Positions 54,347 to 64,000 of a stretch of 64,000 nucleotides of DNA are shown one piece after another (positions within the stretch are counted from its first letter, which is position 1; each line of letters starts with the position of its first letter). This DNA is from Azotimanducus sp965199815 (lineage in GTDB: Bacteria > Pseudomonadota > Gammaproteobacteria > Pseudomonadales > Azotimanducaceae). The DNA lies in NCBI GenBank assembly GCA_965199815.1, contig CBDATE010000024.1, forward strand, positions 372,001 to 436,000, in the 5' to 3' direction. A model generated the notes under the pieces. The model worked only from the letters and a program-made list of their open reading frames with translations. It ran no database searches and was not told the DNA's origin. The position numbers and the translations under genes were made by a program.

Positions 54347-57300
54347 CTACCAGCGAGCGATTACCTCCATGTGTACTCCGTGTTCGGGGCCGCGTTCCGG
54401 TGTGCCGACGCTGTCAATACTGTTGACAGTTCCCACATCGAGCAGCTCGCGGCGCGTGATCTTGAACATCAGCGAGAGATTCAGCGCGTCTTCACTGAGC
54501 TCCGGCATCAGTTGCCAGCCGAGATGAAAGTCAACCGAGGTATCGGAAGCAGCCAGGCCGAAGCTCGGGCTCAACGTGAACTTGTCATCACAGGCCGCCA
54601 GTCCATAGGCCGTCTCCAGCGTCCAGCGAGTGCCGACAGCGTCTCCGCCCACGCCAACGCCGGGAAGCTCCGAAGCGAACAGCGCCTGTACCCCACCACT
54701 CGACGGCCCGCCAATGTCCTGACGCAGGTTCAGCGTGAAGCCGCGCGTACTCGCCGCGCTCGGATCAAAGTTCAGCGCCACCGAGAACCCGTGCGCCCGC
54801 TGCTTATCGTCTTCATGCGTCAGCAAGGTGCGACCGGACACATCAAAGGTCAGCCCATGTGCAGGCAGCGTCCACGCCAGACCGCCGCCAACCTCCACTC
54901 CGAAGCCTTGCTCGGCATCGCCGTCGTCATGGCGCACTCCCGCTTCCAGCTTCGGTGTCACCGCACCGACATTCCCCAGCGTCACCGCCCAGCTCCCCTC
55001 GAGGCCCAGCCGCAACCGCGAAGTATCTGCCTCGGACGAGGCCAGGCTCGAATGCTCCTCACCGGCTTCCACTCGGCCCGAACCGGTGCGCGACCAGAGC
55101 ACATCCGATACCAGCGTCACTGCCGGACCATGTCCCGCCGCCCCGAACAACCCGCCGCGCAGCCCAGCCGACATCATGCTCCAGTCGAGATCAGCCTCGA
55201 TGCTGCCCTCACCCTCCGGCGTGAGCGTCAGTGCCCCCGTGCCGCGCCCGACAGCGCCCCACACATCCAGCCGCTCCGAGAACCGGTACGAGCCATAGGG
55301 TATCGCTGCGTTCAGGGAGACCTCGACCTCCCCGCTCGCCACGCCTTGATACCCGCCAGTGCCGCGACTGCTCGTCAGCATGACACCGGTCAGCCACTGG
55401 TCTCTGGCATAGTCCGCTCCCAGAGTGGCGGTTTCTGTCTGACCATCGAGGTGCACCACACCGTCGCGTCCGTGGAAGTCCGCGCGGGCACCCCGACCCC
55501 AGAAGGCAAGGCTGCCACCGGCTGCATCCATCACGCCCGTGTGCGTGAAGTTGCTCGTGGTCAATCCAGCAAGCGTTATCCCGGCCAGAGTACCCCGCGT
55601 CCCCGCTTCCCGCGGGGCTGTCAACCGCTGCTCTATACCCTCAAGTGCCTGTTCCGTCATCGCTCGCCCGAAGCGCGCCAGCCATGCCACCGGCAGCGCA
55701 TCCCAGTTGTTTATCCTGCCAGTCGCTATGCCATCCTCTATCAACACCCCGCGCGGACTCGACAGGCGTACCTGCATCGTCTCATCCGGGTCGTTGTGAT
55801 CATCCTCTCTCGTCTCCACGCGAATCCTGCGCTCCATCACGCCCGGCCTGAACACCACCGCACCAGCCGCTGACTTATAGTCCCGATTCGCCCGCGCCGT
55901 TCCCGGTCGCGTCGCCCAGTACACCTTCACCCGATGCTGCACTGCCTTCGAGAGCGTCACCCGGAACTCCAGATCATCCCCCTCCATGGCTGACGCATCT
56001 TCAATGCTCACCCTCGGCAAGCCCCGCTCGCCAACAGCCGGAGGCGTGGGTGGAGGCGGAGGCGGCGGCGCGACCTCGTCTTCCACAGGCACTCCCGTGG
56101 CCGTCACCACTGTGCCGACCTGTATGCCATCATCCGCCACAGTGCGCGTCTCCACACGCACCACATACTCCTGATCGTTGATCAGATCGGGAATCGTGAA
56201 GGATGTACCGTCCACTTCGTTCACCGGAGTAAGTGCGTTGCCCGGCCCTTTCTCCCGCCAGCGTACGCTGTAGCCGTTCGGAGCCACACTCGCCGCCGTC
56301 CAGCTCACCTCGAGCGACCCGTCACCCGCGCTCACCCGCAGATTGCTCACCTGAGTCGGTGTAACGACCGACTCATCTCCCACAGGCGTACCCGTGGTCG
56401 TCACCACTGTGCCGACCTGTACACCGTCATTCGCCGCGGTGCGCGTCTCCACGCGCACCACATACTCCTGACCGTTGCTCAGATCGGGAATCGTGAAGGA
56501 AGTACCGTCCACCTCGTTCACCGGCGTGAGCACATTGCCCGGCCCTCGCTCCCGCCAGCGGACGCTGTAGCCGTTCGGAGCCACGCTCGCCGCCGTCCAG
56601 CTCACCTCAAGCGACCCGTCACCCGCACTCACCTGCAGGTTGCTCACCTGCGTCGGTGTCATGACCGGTACCGCGTCCACCACCGTCACTTGAAATGTCA
56701 GCGCCGCCGTGTCCGTGTTCGCCATGTTGCCGTCACTGTCCGAAGCCCGCCAGGTGTAGGTCGCCGCACTCGCTACTGCCGTGGGCCTGCCACTCACCTC
56801 GCGCGTGGATTCATTCAGGCTCAGCCCCGTCGGCAGGTCGGGGGTCAGCGCGTAGCTGATGGTGCCGTTGCCACCTGTCGCCTCCGGCAGGGTGAAGGCG
56901 GTGATTTCAGCATCCACCGTGAAGGTCTTGTCCGCGATGGTCGCGCTACTCGCGAAGGCGGGGGCGGTGGCCGTCGCCGACACCACAATATCGAAGGTGT
57001 CGCTCACCGAAGCCGTGCCATCGCTCGCCGTCACCTTCACCGACAGCGTTCCGATGTCCGTGGATGTCGGCGTACCCGAGAAGACACCCGTGCCCGCGGT
57101 GAAGCTCAGCCAGGTCGGCAGCGCGCTGTCCGTCGTCCCGTCCGTCTGCTGGGCCGTGTAGGTGAGACTGTCGCCACTGTCCGCGTCATTGAAGGTGCCC
57201 GCAGGCAGGGTGAAGCTGAACGCTGTACCTGTCGTCGCTGCCTGATCGGGAATCGCGTTGGCCACTGTCGGCGCCGAGTTCGCCGCTGTCGCCTGACTCA

Positions 57301-60300
57301 GCGTCGCGGCTGTACTGGCCTCGTAATTGGCCGTGTTGCCCGTGGCCACCACCGATACCGTGTAGGTGGTTCCCGCAGTCAAGCTGGTGAACGCCGCTTC
57401 CGGGCCGCTACTCGGTATGCTCACCGTGCCGGCCACCGCAGTCCCACCGCTCGGCGTTGCCGTAGCCGTGTAGCCCGTTGCATTCGTCACTGCCGTCCAG
57501 CTCACCGTGAAGCCGGTTTTGCTCTGCGTGTTCGCTTTCAGCCCCAGATTGCTCGGTGTCGCCAGCGTGGCCTTGTTCACCGTCAACATGAAGGTCAGCG
57601 CCGCCGTATCGCTGTTCGCCGTGTTGCTGTCACTGTCCGAAGCCCGCCAAGTGTAGGTGGTCGCAGTCGCTGCTGCCGTCGGCGTACCGCTCACCTTGCG
57701 CGTTGTCGCATCCAGGCTCACCCCGCCCGGCAGCGCCGGTGTCAACGCGTAGCTGACGGTGCCATTACCACCCGTCGCCGCCGGTAGCGTCACATCAACC
57801 TCCGTGCCCACCGTCCATGTCTGCGCCGCAATAGTCTCGCTCCCGAAGCTCGGCACTACATCCGCCTCAACCGGTGTCCCCTTCTTCACATCCGACCACG
57901 CACTGTCCTCATAGTTCGTCGAACTTGATGCCGCCTTCGCCCGCACACGCACATCGTATTCCGTGCCATTGGCCAGACTGTCTATCTCCGCCGGCGATGT
58001 GTCATCGTCATTGTTCAGCCAAGTGTCCGATGTGCTTTGCTTGTACTCAACCTCGTAACTTGCCGCGTTTGTCACATCCGCCCAACTCGTGGTCAGCTTG
58101 CCGTCCTGCGCCGAAACCGTCACCACCGGTGTCGCCAGCGTGGCCTTGTTCACCGTCAACATGAAGGTCAGGGTGCTGCTGTCGCTGTTCGCCGTGTTGC
58201 TGTCGCTGTCCGAAGCCCGCCAGGTGTAGGTGGCCGCACTCGCTGCTGCCGTGGGCGTACCGCGCACCTCGCGCGTGGATTCACTCAAGCTCAGCCCCGT
58301 CGGCAGGTCGGGGGTCAGCGCGTAGCCGATGGTGCCGTTGCCGCCGGTCGCCGCCGGAAGGGTGAAGGCGGTGATTTCGGTATCCACCGTGAAGGTCTTG
58401 TCCGCGATGGTCGCGCTACTCGCGAAGGCGGGGGCGGTGTCCGCCACCGACACCACGATGTTGAAGGTGTCGCTGACCGACCCGCCCATGCCGTCGCTTG
58501 CCGTCACCTTCACCATCAGCGTGCCGGTGTTGCCGGATTGCGGCGTACCCGCGAGCTTGCGCTCGCTGGCGGTGAAGGTCAGCCAAGTCGGCAGTGCGCT
58601 GTCCGTCGTCCCGTCCGTCTGCTGGGCTGTGTAGGTGAGGCTGTCGCTGTCCGCATCGCTGAAGGTGCCCACCGGGAAGCTGTACTCGAAGACCATATCC
58701 ACCGTCGCCGTCTGGTCGGGAATCGCGTTGGCCACTGTCGGTGCCGAGTTGGCCGCCGTCGCCTGACTCAGCGTCGCGGCTGTGCTGGCCTCGTAGTTGG
58801 CCGTGTTACCCGTGGCCACCACCGATACCGTGTAGGTCGTTCCCGCAGTCAAGCCGGTGAACACTGCTTCGGGGTTGGTGCCCGTTGTATCCACCGTGCC
58901 AGTCACCGCAGACCCACCGCTCGGCGTGGCCGTCGCCGTGTAGCCCGTCGCATTCGACACTGCATCCCAAGTCACCGTGAAGCCGGTCTTGCTCTGCGTG
59001 TTCGCTTTCAGCGCCAAGTTGCTTGGTGTCGTCAGCGTTCCCTTGCCTACCGTCACGCTAAAAGTGAGCGTCACCGTATCCGTGTTCGCCGTGTTGCTGT
59101 CGCTGTCCGAAGCCCGCCAGGTGTAGGTCGCCGCACTCGCTACTGCCGTGGGCGTACCACTCACCTTGCGCGTTGTCACATCCAGGCTCACCCCGTTCGG
59201 CAGCGCCGGTGTCAACGCGTAGCTGACGGTGCCATTACCACCTGTCGCCACCGGCAGCGTCACATCAACCTCCGTACCCACCGTCCATGTCTGCGCCGCA
59301 ATAGTCTCGCTCCCGAAGCTCGGCACTACATCCGCCTCAACCGGTGTCCCCTTCTTGACATCCGACCACGGGCTATCCTCATAGTTCGTCGAAGCTGATG
59401 CCGCCTTCGCCCGCACACGCACATCGTATTCCGTGCCATTGGTCAGACTGTCAATCTCCGCCGGCGATGTGTCGTCGTCATTGTTCAGCCAAGTGTCCGA
59501 TGTGCTTTGCTTGTACTCAACCTCGTAACTCGCCGCGTTCGTCACACCCGCCCAACTCGCGGTCAGTTTGCCGTCCTGAGCCGAAACCGTCACCATCGGT
59601 GTCGCCAGCGTGGCCTTGTTCACCGTCAACATGAAGGTCAGGGCGCTGCTGTCGCTGTTTGCGGTGTTGCTGTCGCCGTCGGATGCCCGCCAAGTGTAGG
59701 TCGTCGCAGTCACTGCTGCCGTCGGCGTACCGCTCACCTCGCGCGTGGATTCATTCAGGCTCAGCCCCGTCGGCAGGTCGGGGGTCAGCGCGTAACTGAT
59801 AGTGCCGTTGCCACCTGTCGCCTCCGGCAGGGTGAAGGCGGTTATCTCGGCATCCACCGTGAAGGTCTTGTCCGCGATGGTCGCGCTACTCGCGAAGGCG
59901 GGGGCGGTGTCCGCCGCCGACACCACAATATCGAAGGTGTCGCTCACCGAATCCGTGCCGTCGTTCGCCGTCACCTTCACCGACAGCGTTCCGGCATCCG
60001 TGGATGTCGGCGTACCCGAGAAGACACCCGTGCCCGCGGTAAAGGTCAGCCAAGTCGGGAGCGCACTGTCCGTCGTCCCGTCCGTCTGCTGGGCTGTGTA
60101 GGTGAGGCTGTCTCCACTGTCCGCGTCACTGAAGGTGCCCGCCGGCAGGGTGAAGCTGAACGCCGTACCTGTCGTCGCCGTCTGATCGGGAATCGCGTTG
60201 GCCACTGTCGGTGCCGAGTTGGCCGCCGTCGCCTGACTCAGCGTCGCGGCTGTACTGGCCTCGTAATTGGCCGTGTTGCCCGTGGCCACCACCGATACCG

Positions 60301-63300
60301 TGTAGGTGGTTCCCGCCGTCAAGCCGGTGAACGCCGCTTCCGGGCCGCTACTCGGTATGCTCACCGTGCCGGCCACCGCAGTCCCACCGCTCGGCGTGGC
60401 CGTCGCCGTATAGCCCGTCGCATTCGTCACTGCCGTCCAGGTCACCGTGAAACCAGTCTTGCTCCGCGAACCCGCCTTCAGCGCCAGATTGGCCGGTGTC
60501 GCCAGTGTTCCCTTGCCTACCGTCACGCTAAAGGTGAGCGCCGCCGTATCCGTGTTCGCCGTGTTGCTGTCGCTGTCCGAAGCCTGCCAGGTGTAGGTCG
60601 CCGTACTCGCTACTGCCGTCGGCGTACCGCTCACCTTGCGCGTTGTCGCATCCAGGTTCACCCCGTTCGGCAGCGCCGGAGTCAACGCGTAGCTGACGGT
60701 GCCATTACCGCCCGTCGCCGCCGGTAGCGTCACATCAACCTCCGTACCTACCGTCCAGGTCTGCGCCGCAACAGTCTCACTGCCGAAGCTCGGTGCCACA
60801 TCCGCCTCGACCGGCGTACCCTTCTTCACCTCCGACCACGGGCTATCCTCATAGTTCGTCGAAGCTGATGCCACCTTTGCTCGTACACGCACATCGTATT
60901 CCGTGCCATTGGTCAGACTGTCAATCTCTGCAGGCGATGTGTCGTCGTCATTGTTCAGCCAAGTGTCCGATGTGCTTTGTTTGTACTCAACCTCGTAACT
61001 TGCTGCGTTCGTCACGTCCGCCCAACTCGCGGTCAGCTTGCCGTCCTGCGCCGAAACCGTCACCACCGGTGTCGCCAGCGTGGCCTTGTTTACCGTCAAC
61101 ATGAAGGTCAGGGCGCTGCTGTCGCTGTTGGCGGTGTTACTGTCACTGTCCGAAGCCCGCCAGGTGTAGGTCGCCGCAGTCGCTGCCGCCGTCGGTGTAC
61201 CGCTCACCTCACGCGTGGAGGTATCTACGCTCAGCCCCGTCGGCAGGCCGGGGGTCAGCGCGTAACTGATGGTGCCGTTGCCGCCGGTCGCCTCCGGCAG
61301 GGTGAAGGCGGTTATCTCGGCATCCACCGTGAAGGTCTTGTCCGCGATGGTCGTGCCACCTGCGAAGGCGGGGGCGGTGTCCGCCACCGACACCACAATG
61401 TCGAAGGTGTCGCTCACCGACCCGCCCATGCCGTCGCTTGCCGTCACCTTCACCGACAGCGTACCGATGTCGCCGGATTGCGGTGTGCCCGCGAGCTTGC
61501 GCTCGCTGGCGGTGAAGGTCAGCCAGGTCGGCAGCGCGCTGTCGTCCGACTTGGCCGCTGTGTAGGTGAGGCTGTCGCTGTCCGCATCGCTGAAGGTGCC
61601 AGCCGGGAAGCTGTACTCGAAGGCCGTATCTACCGTCGCCGTCTGGTCGGGAATCGCGGTGCCCACGGTCGGAACCTGATTGGCCGCCGTGGTCACATCG
61701 AACTCATCCGATGCCTCGCTCATTGAATAGTTGGCATCGCCGGTGGCCGTCACCGTCACTGTGTAGGTGGTGTTCGCCGTCAGGCCGGTGAACGCCGCCT
61801 CCGGCGTGGTGCCACTCGTACTCACCGCGCCGGTGAAAGAGTTGCTTCCCTGCACAGCCGTCGCCGTGTAACCCGCGGCGTTGGACACCGCATCCCAGGT
61901 CACCGTGAAGCCGGTGCGCATGTTGCTGTTGGCCTTCACCGCCAGGTTCGTCGGTGTCGCCAGTGTGCCCTTGCCCACCGCCGGGAAGGTGATGTCCGCC
62001 GTCGCTGTCTGCGTGTCCATGCCGGTGCCCGTAGTGGCCGTTACTGTCACCGTGGTCGTAGTGGTGTTCGCTGCCGTCGGCGTACCGGTGATAGCACCGG
62101 TGGTGGCACTGATATTCAGCCCGGCGGGCAGCGTACCTGTGGTCACCGCGTAGGTGACCATCGCGCTGCCGAAGCCCGCCGCCGTTGCCGTCAGCGCCGT
62201 GATGGGCGTATCCACCGTCAAGGTCGGCGGCACCGCCGAGTAGCTGAGCGTCACCTGCGAGACAGTCACATCGAAGGTTTCCGTCCCCACCTCCGTGCCG
62301 TCGCTCACCGTCACCGTGATGGTCGCGGTGCCTGCGGCTACCGGTGTCACAGTCACCTTGCTGCTGGCGCTGTGGGCGGTCAGCGCCGTGGGGGTCACCG
62401 TCGCCACCGCCGGAGCGCTGGAGGCGGCTTGATACTGGAGGCTGTCGCCCGCCGTGCCCGGCGTGGCATCCACATCCACCTCGAAGGGCTGACCCACCCG
62501 TGCGCTCTGGTTGGCAATGGCGGTCACCGTCGGTGCTGCCCCGCTCGTGGGAGTGGCAGCGGTGGTCAGGCTCGTGCCCGAGGCTATGCCATCGTTGGCC
62601 AGGTTGCGGGTGTCCAGGCGCACGTGATAGCTGGTGTCGTTGTCCAGGCCGGTAATCGTGTACGAGGTGGCGGTGACGGTGTTCACCGCACTCAAGGCGG
62701 TGTCGCTCTCGGATGCCTTGCGCCAGCGCACACTGTAGCCGTTCGGTGCACCGAAGGCCGGGTCCCAGGAGACGGCCAGGTTGCCGGAACCGGCCGGGCG
62801 CGCTTGCAGGTTCGATGCCGATGTGGCCATCACCGCATCATCGTTGGTGATGGTGACCTCGACGCGAAAGCGAGTGTCGGCGGAATTGGTGATAGTATCA
62901 AGATTCCTATGAAGGAATTCGAGGGACAGGGTCTCATCGGGCTCGTAGTTCTCGTCCCCGACGACCGACAGGGTGACCGTGCCTGTAGTCTGCCCTGCCG
63001 CGATATCGACGGAGACAAAGGACACCCTCCTGTAGTCCTCATTGCCGGTGGCGCTGCCATCGATACTCTTCACCGAGAAGGATGTGCGGAAGTAGTCCGT
63101 CCCCTCCAGCGTCACCGTGAAGGTGATGTCGGTGTTGCCGCTGTCGCCCTCGTCCACGCTCAGGAACCCCTCCGGGGTTGTGTCGGTCGCGCCCGGTGCC
63201 CCGGTGCTCGTCAGGCCCGGCACGGAGGCGGTGATGGTCGCCTTCGGAAAGGGGTCGTCGTCATCAATGAGAATAGTGGCCTCCGACCCGGTACTGGCGA

Positions 63301-64000
63301 TGGTCGCGCCCCCCGTCGCACTGCTCAGGCCGACCTTGAAGAGCTCGTCCCGCTCGCGGTTCACATCGTCGCTGATGGACACGGTGATGGTCTTGCGGGT
63401 CTCGCCCGCCGCGAAGGTCAGGGTGCCCGAGGCCGCGGTGTAGTCGGCACCTGCGGTGGCGGGGTCGATGCTGCTCGACGAGACGGCAGTGTCGGTGGAG
63501 GAGAAGTCCGCCGTGGCGTAAGCCACGGTCACCGCCTCGGTGCTGGACTCGGACAGGGTGACCTCGAGGGTCACCGCACCGGAGGCGGCATCCTCGTCTA
63601 TCTCACCACGCTGTGCATCGCTTGATGAGACTGTCACCCCGTTGCCCGCGACGGGGGTGATGCTGAGGGAGGGTTGCGAGACAGTCACAGCAAAGGTCTC
63701 TGTGTCCACCTCCGTGCCGTCGCTCACCGTCACCGTGATGGTCGCGGTGCCTGCGGCCACCGGTGTCACAGTCACCTGACTATTGGCATCGTGGGCGGTC
63801 AGCGCCGTGGGGGTCACCGTCGCCACCGCCGGAGCGCTGGAGGCGGCCTGATACTGGAGGCTGTCGCCCGCCGTGCCCGGCGTGGCATCCACATCCACCT
63901 CGAAAGGCTGACCCACCCGCGCGCTCTGGTTGGCAATCGCGGTCACCGTCGGTGCTGCCCCGGCCGTGGGGGTGGCATTGGTGGTCAGGCTCGTGTTCGA
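54347..64000 (-). CDS. Giant autotransporter B, partial (N-terminus beyond the right edge)
   Basis: A minus-strand frame open from 64000 down to 54347, more than 3,200 codons without interruption. From the window edge: Ig-like repeats (IANQSARVGQPFEVDVDATP), a Calx-beta pair, FN3 blocks, about a dozen alternating cadherin/Ig-like and FN3-like repeats, a proline-rich linker, a Calx-beta block (EDASAMEGDDLEFRVTLSKA) and a C-terminal beta-barrel ending in W. It closely resembles autotransporter A but keeps an open frame and has no insertion. Likely a surface-displayed adhesin-type protein. The signal peptide and any poly-C tract lie outside the window. Confidence 0.9.
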   Translation of the reverse strand, partial: SNTSLTTNATPTAGAAPTVTAIANQSARVGQPFEVDVDATPGTAGDSLQYQAASSAPAVATVTPTALTAHDANSQVTVTPVAAGTATITVTVSDGTEVDTETFAVTVSQPSLSITPVAGNGVTVSSSDAQRGEIDEDAASGAVTLEVTLSESSTEAVTVAYATADFSSTDTAVSSSSIDPATAGADYTAASGTLTFAAGETRKTITVSISDDVNRERDELFKVGLSSATGGATIASTGSEATILIDDDDPFPKATITASVPGLTSTGAPGATDTTPEGFLSVDEGDSGNTDITFTVTLEGTDYFRTSFSVKSIDGSATGNEDYRRVSFVSVDIAAGQTTGTVTLSVVGDENYEPDETLSLEFLHRNLDTITNSADTRFRVEVTITNDDAVMATSASNLQARPAGSGNLAVSWDPAFGAPNGYSVRWRKASESDTALSAVNTVTATSYTITGLDNDTSYHVRLDTRNLANDGIASGTSLTTAATPTSGAAPTVTAIANQSARVGQPFEVDVDATPGTAGDSLQYQAASSAPAVATVTPTALTAHSASSKVTVTPVAAGTATITVTVSDGTEVGTETFDVTVSQVTLSYSAVPPTLTVDTPITALTATAAGFGSAMVTYAVTTGTLPAGLNISATTGAITGTPTAANTTTTTVTVTATTGTGMDTQTATADITFPAVGKGTLATPTNLAVKANSNMRTGFTVTWDAVSNAAGYTATAVQGSNSFTGAVSTSGTTPEAAFTGLTANTTYTVTVTATGDANYSMSEASDEFDVTTAANQVPTVGTAIPDQTATVDTAFEYSFPAGTFSDADSDSLTYTAAKSDDSALPTWLTFTASERKLAGTPQSGDIGTLSVKVTASDGMGGSVSDTFDIVVSVADTAPAFAGGTTIADKTFTVDAEITAFTLPEATGGNGTISYALTPGLPTGLSVDTSTREVSGTPTAAATAATYTWRASDSDSNTANSDSSALTFMLTVNKATLATPVVTVSAQDGKLTASWADVTNAASYEVEYKQSTSDTWLNNDDDTSPAEIDSLTNGTEYDVRVRAKVASASTNYEDSPWSEVKKGTPVEADVAPSFGSETVAAQTWTVGTEVDVTLPAATGGNGTVSYALTPALPNGVNLDATTRKVSGTPTAVASTATYTWQASDSDSNTANTDTAALTFSVTVGKGTLATPANLALKAGSRSKTGFTVTWTAVTNATGYTATATPSGGTAVAGTVSIPSSGPEAAFTGLTAGTTYTVSVVATGNTANYEASTAATLSQATAANSAPTVANAIPDQTATTGTAFSFTLPAGTFSDADSGDSLTYTAQQTDGTTDSALPTWLTFTAGTGVFSGTPTSTDAGTLSVKVTANDGTDSVSDTFDIVVSAADTAPAFASSATIADKTFTVDAEITAFTLPEATGGNGTISYALTPDLPTGLSLNESTREVSGTPTAAVTATTYTWRASDGDSNTANSDSSALTFMLTVNKATLATPMVTVSAQDGKLTASWAGVTNAASYEVEYKQSTSDTWLNNDDDTSPAEIDSLTNGTEYDVRVRAKAASASTNYEDSPWSDVKKGTPVEADVVPSFGSETIAAQTWTVGTEVDVTLPVATGGNGTVSYALTPALPNGVSLDVTTRKVSGTPTAVASAATYTWRASDSDSNTANTDTVTLTFSVTVGKGTLTTPSNLALKANTQSKTGFTVTWDAVSNATGYTATATPSGGSAVTGTVDTTGTNPEAVFTGLTAGTTYTVSVVATGNTANYEASTAATLSQATAANSAPTVANAIPDQTATVDMVFEYSFPVGTFSDADSDSLTYTAQQTDGTTDSALPTWLTFTASERKLAGTPQSGNTGTLMVKVTASDGMGGSVSDTFNIVVSVADTAPAFASSATIADKTFTVDTEITAFTLPAATGGNGTIGYALTPDLPTGLSLSESTREVRGTPTAAASAATYTWRASDSDSNTANSDSSTLTFMLTVNKATLATPVVTVSAQDGKLTTSWADVTNAASYEVEYKQSTSDTWLNNDDDTSPAEIDSLANGTEYDVRVRAKAASSSTNYEDSAWSDVKKGTPVEADVVPSFGSETIAAQTWTVGTEVDVTLPAATGGNGTVSYALTPALPGGVSLDATTRKVSGTPTAAATATTYTWRASDSDSNTANSDTAALTFMLTVNKATLATPSNLGLKANTQSKTGFTVSWTAVTNATGYTATATPSGGTAVAGTVSIPSSGPEAAFTSLTAGTTYTVSVVATGNTANYEASTAATLSQATAANSAPTVANAIPDQAATTGTAFSFTLPAGTFNDADSGDSLTYTAQQTDGTTDSALPTWLSFTAGTGVFSGTPTSTDIGTLSVKVTASDGTASVSDTFDIVVSATATAPAFASSATIADKTFTVDAEITAFTLPEATGGNGTISYALTPDLPTGLSLNESTREVSGRPTAVASAATYTWRASDSDGNMANTDTAALTFQVTVVDAVPVMTPTQVSNLQVSAGDGSLEVSWTAASVAPNGYSVRWRERGPGNVLTPVNEVDGTSFTIPDLSNGQEYVVRVETRTAANDGVQVGTVVTTTGTPVGDESVVTPTQVSNLRVSAGDGSLEVSWTAASVAPNGYSVRWREKGPGNALTPVNEVDGTSFTIPDLINDQEYVVRVETRTVADDGIQVGTVVTATGVPVEDEVAPPPPPPPTPPAVGERGLPRVSIEDASAMEGDDLEFRVTLSKAVQHRVKVYWATRPGTARANRDYKSAAGAVVFRPGVMERRIRVETREDDHNDPDETMQVRLSSPRGVLIEDGIATGRINNWDALPVAWLARFGRAMTEQALEGIEQRLTAPREAGTRGTLAGITLAGLTTSNFTHTGVMDAAGGSLAFWGRGARADFHGRDGVVHLDGQTETATLGADYARDQWLTGVMLTSSRGTGGYQGVASGEVEVSLNAAIPYGSYRFSERLDVWGAVGRGTGALTLTPEGEGSIEADLDWSMMSAGLRGGLFGAAGHGPAVTLVSDVLWSRTGSGRVEAGEEHSSLASSEADTSRLRLGLEGSWAVTLGNVGAVTPKLEAGVRHDDGDAEQGFGVEVGGGLAWTLPAHGLTFDVSGRTLLTHEDDKQRAHGFSVALNFDPSAASTRGFTLNLRQDIGGPSSGGVQALFASELPGVGVGGDAVGTRWTLETAYGLAACDDKFTLSPSFGLAASDTSVDFHLGWQLMPELSEDALNLSLMFKITRRELLDVGTVNSIDSVGTPERGPEHGVHMEVIARW

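Overview
The window is about 64 kb of GC-rich bacterial chromosome. NfuA, a GacA/UvrY-like regulator, LpxL-type acyltransferases, class II fumarase, class I DAHP synthase and a Lol-like envelope export operon all point to a Gram-negative proteobacterium, most likely a gammaproteobacterium. That placement is an inference from gene families; no rRNA gene is present.

Layout. 1-5.3 kb: a MORN-repeat protein (cut by the left edge), a TauE/SafE permease, fumC, a D-2-hydroxyacid dehydrogenase and an MFS carrier. 5.3-9.3 kb: two divergent leucine tRNAs, one of them tRNA-Leu(UAA) split by a 233-nt group I intron, followed by a compact selenocysteine cluster (selA, selB, selC). 9.35-13.2 kb: a hairpin-rich repeat element carrying ten tandem 71-bp units, then a type II restriction-modification (R-M) pair on the minus strand. 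13.7-26.75 kb: a giant surface autotransporter gene with a 21-C tract before its signal peptide, a 1,449-bp internal tandem duplication, a frameshift and an inserted ISAs1-type element with an 11-bp target duplication. 26.8-30.8 kb: an attenuator-like leader and DAHP synthase, a 36-aa membrane protein, nfuA, a Kef-type antiporter and two more copies of the hairpin element. 30.8-37 kb: a DUF4143 ATPase, an MFS carrier, two LpxL-like acyltransferases and a second MFS carrier. 37-40.8 kb: a BglII-like R-M pair lying between broken pieces of a glutathione S-transferase gene, an atypical GacA-like regulator and the intact transferase gene.

40.8-48.2 kb is the most unusual block: a sigma54 activator with an RtcR/CARF-like sensor domain, a well-spaced -24/-12 promoter, and a type I R-M operon (hsdR, hsdM, hsdS, a DUF2188 gene, an ATPase remnant). 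HsdR has a LexA-like S24 self-cleavage domain, with its Ala-Gly site, Ser and Lys all recognisable, inserted inside its nuclease domain. hsdM is frameshifted at an A6 tract. Together these suggest an inducible, damage-responsive restriction system. 48.2-54.3 kb: pyrE and a five-gene minus-strand operon (LolA-like protein, two FtsX-type permeases, an ATPase, an outer-membrane barrel). 54.35-64 kb: a second giant autotransporter, uninterrupted within the window, on the minus strand and running off the right edge. The two autotransporter genes form a very large inverted repeat around about 27.6 kb of chromosome.
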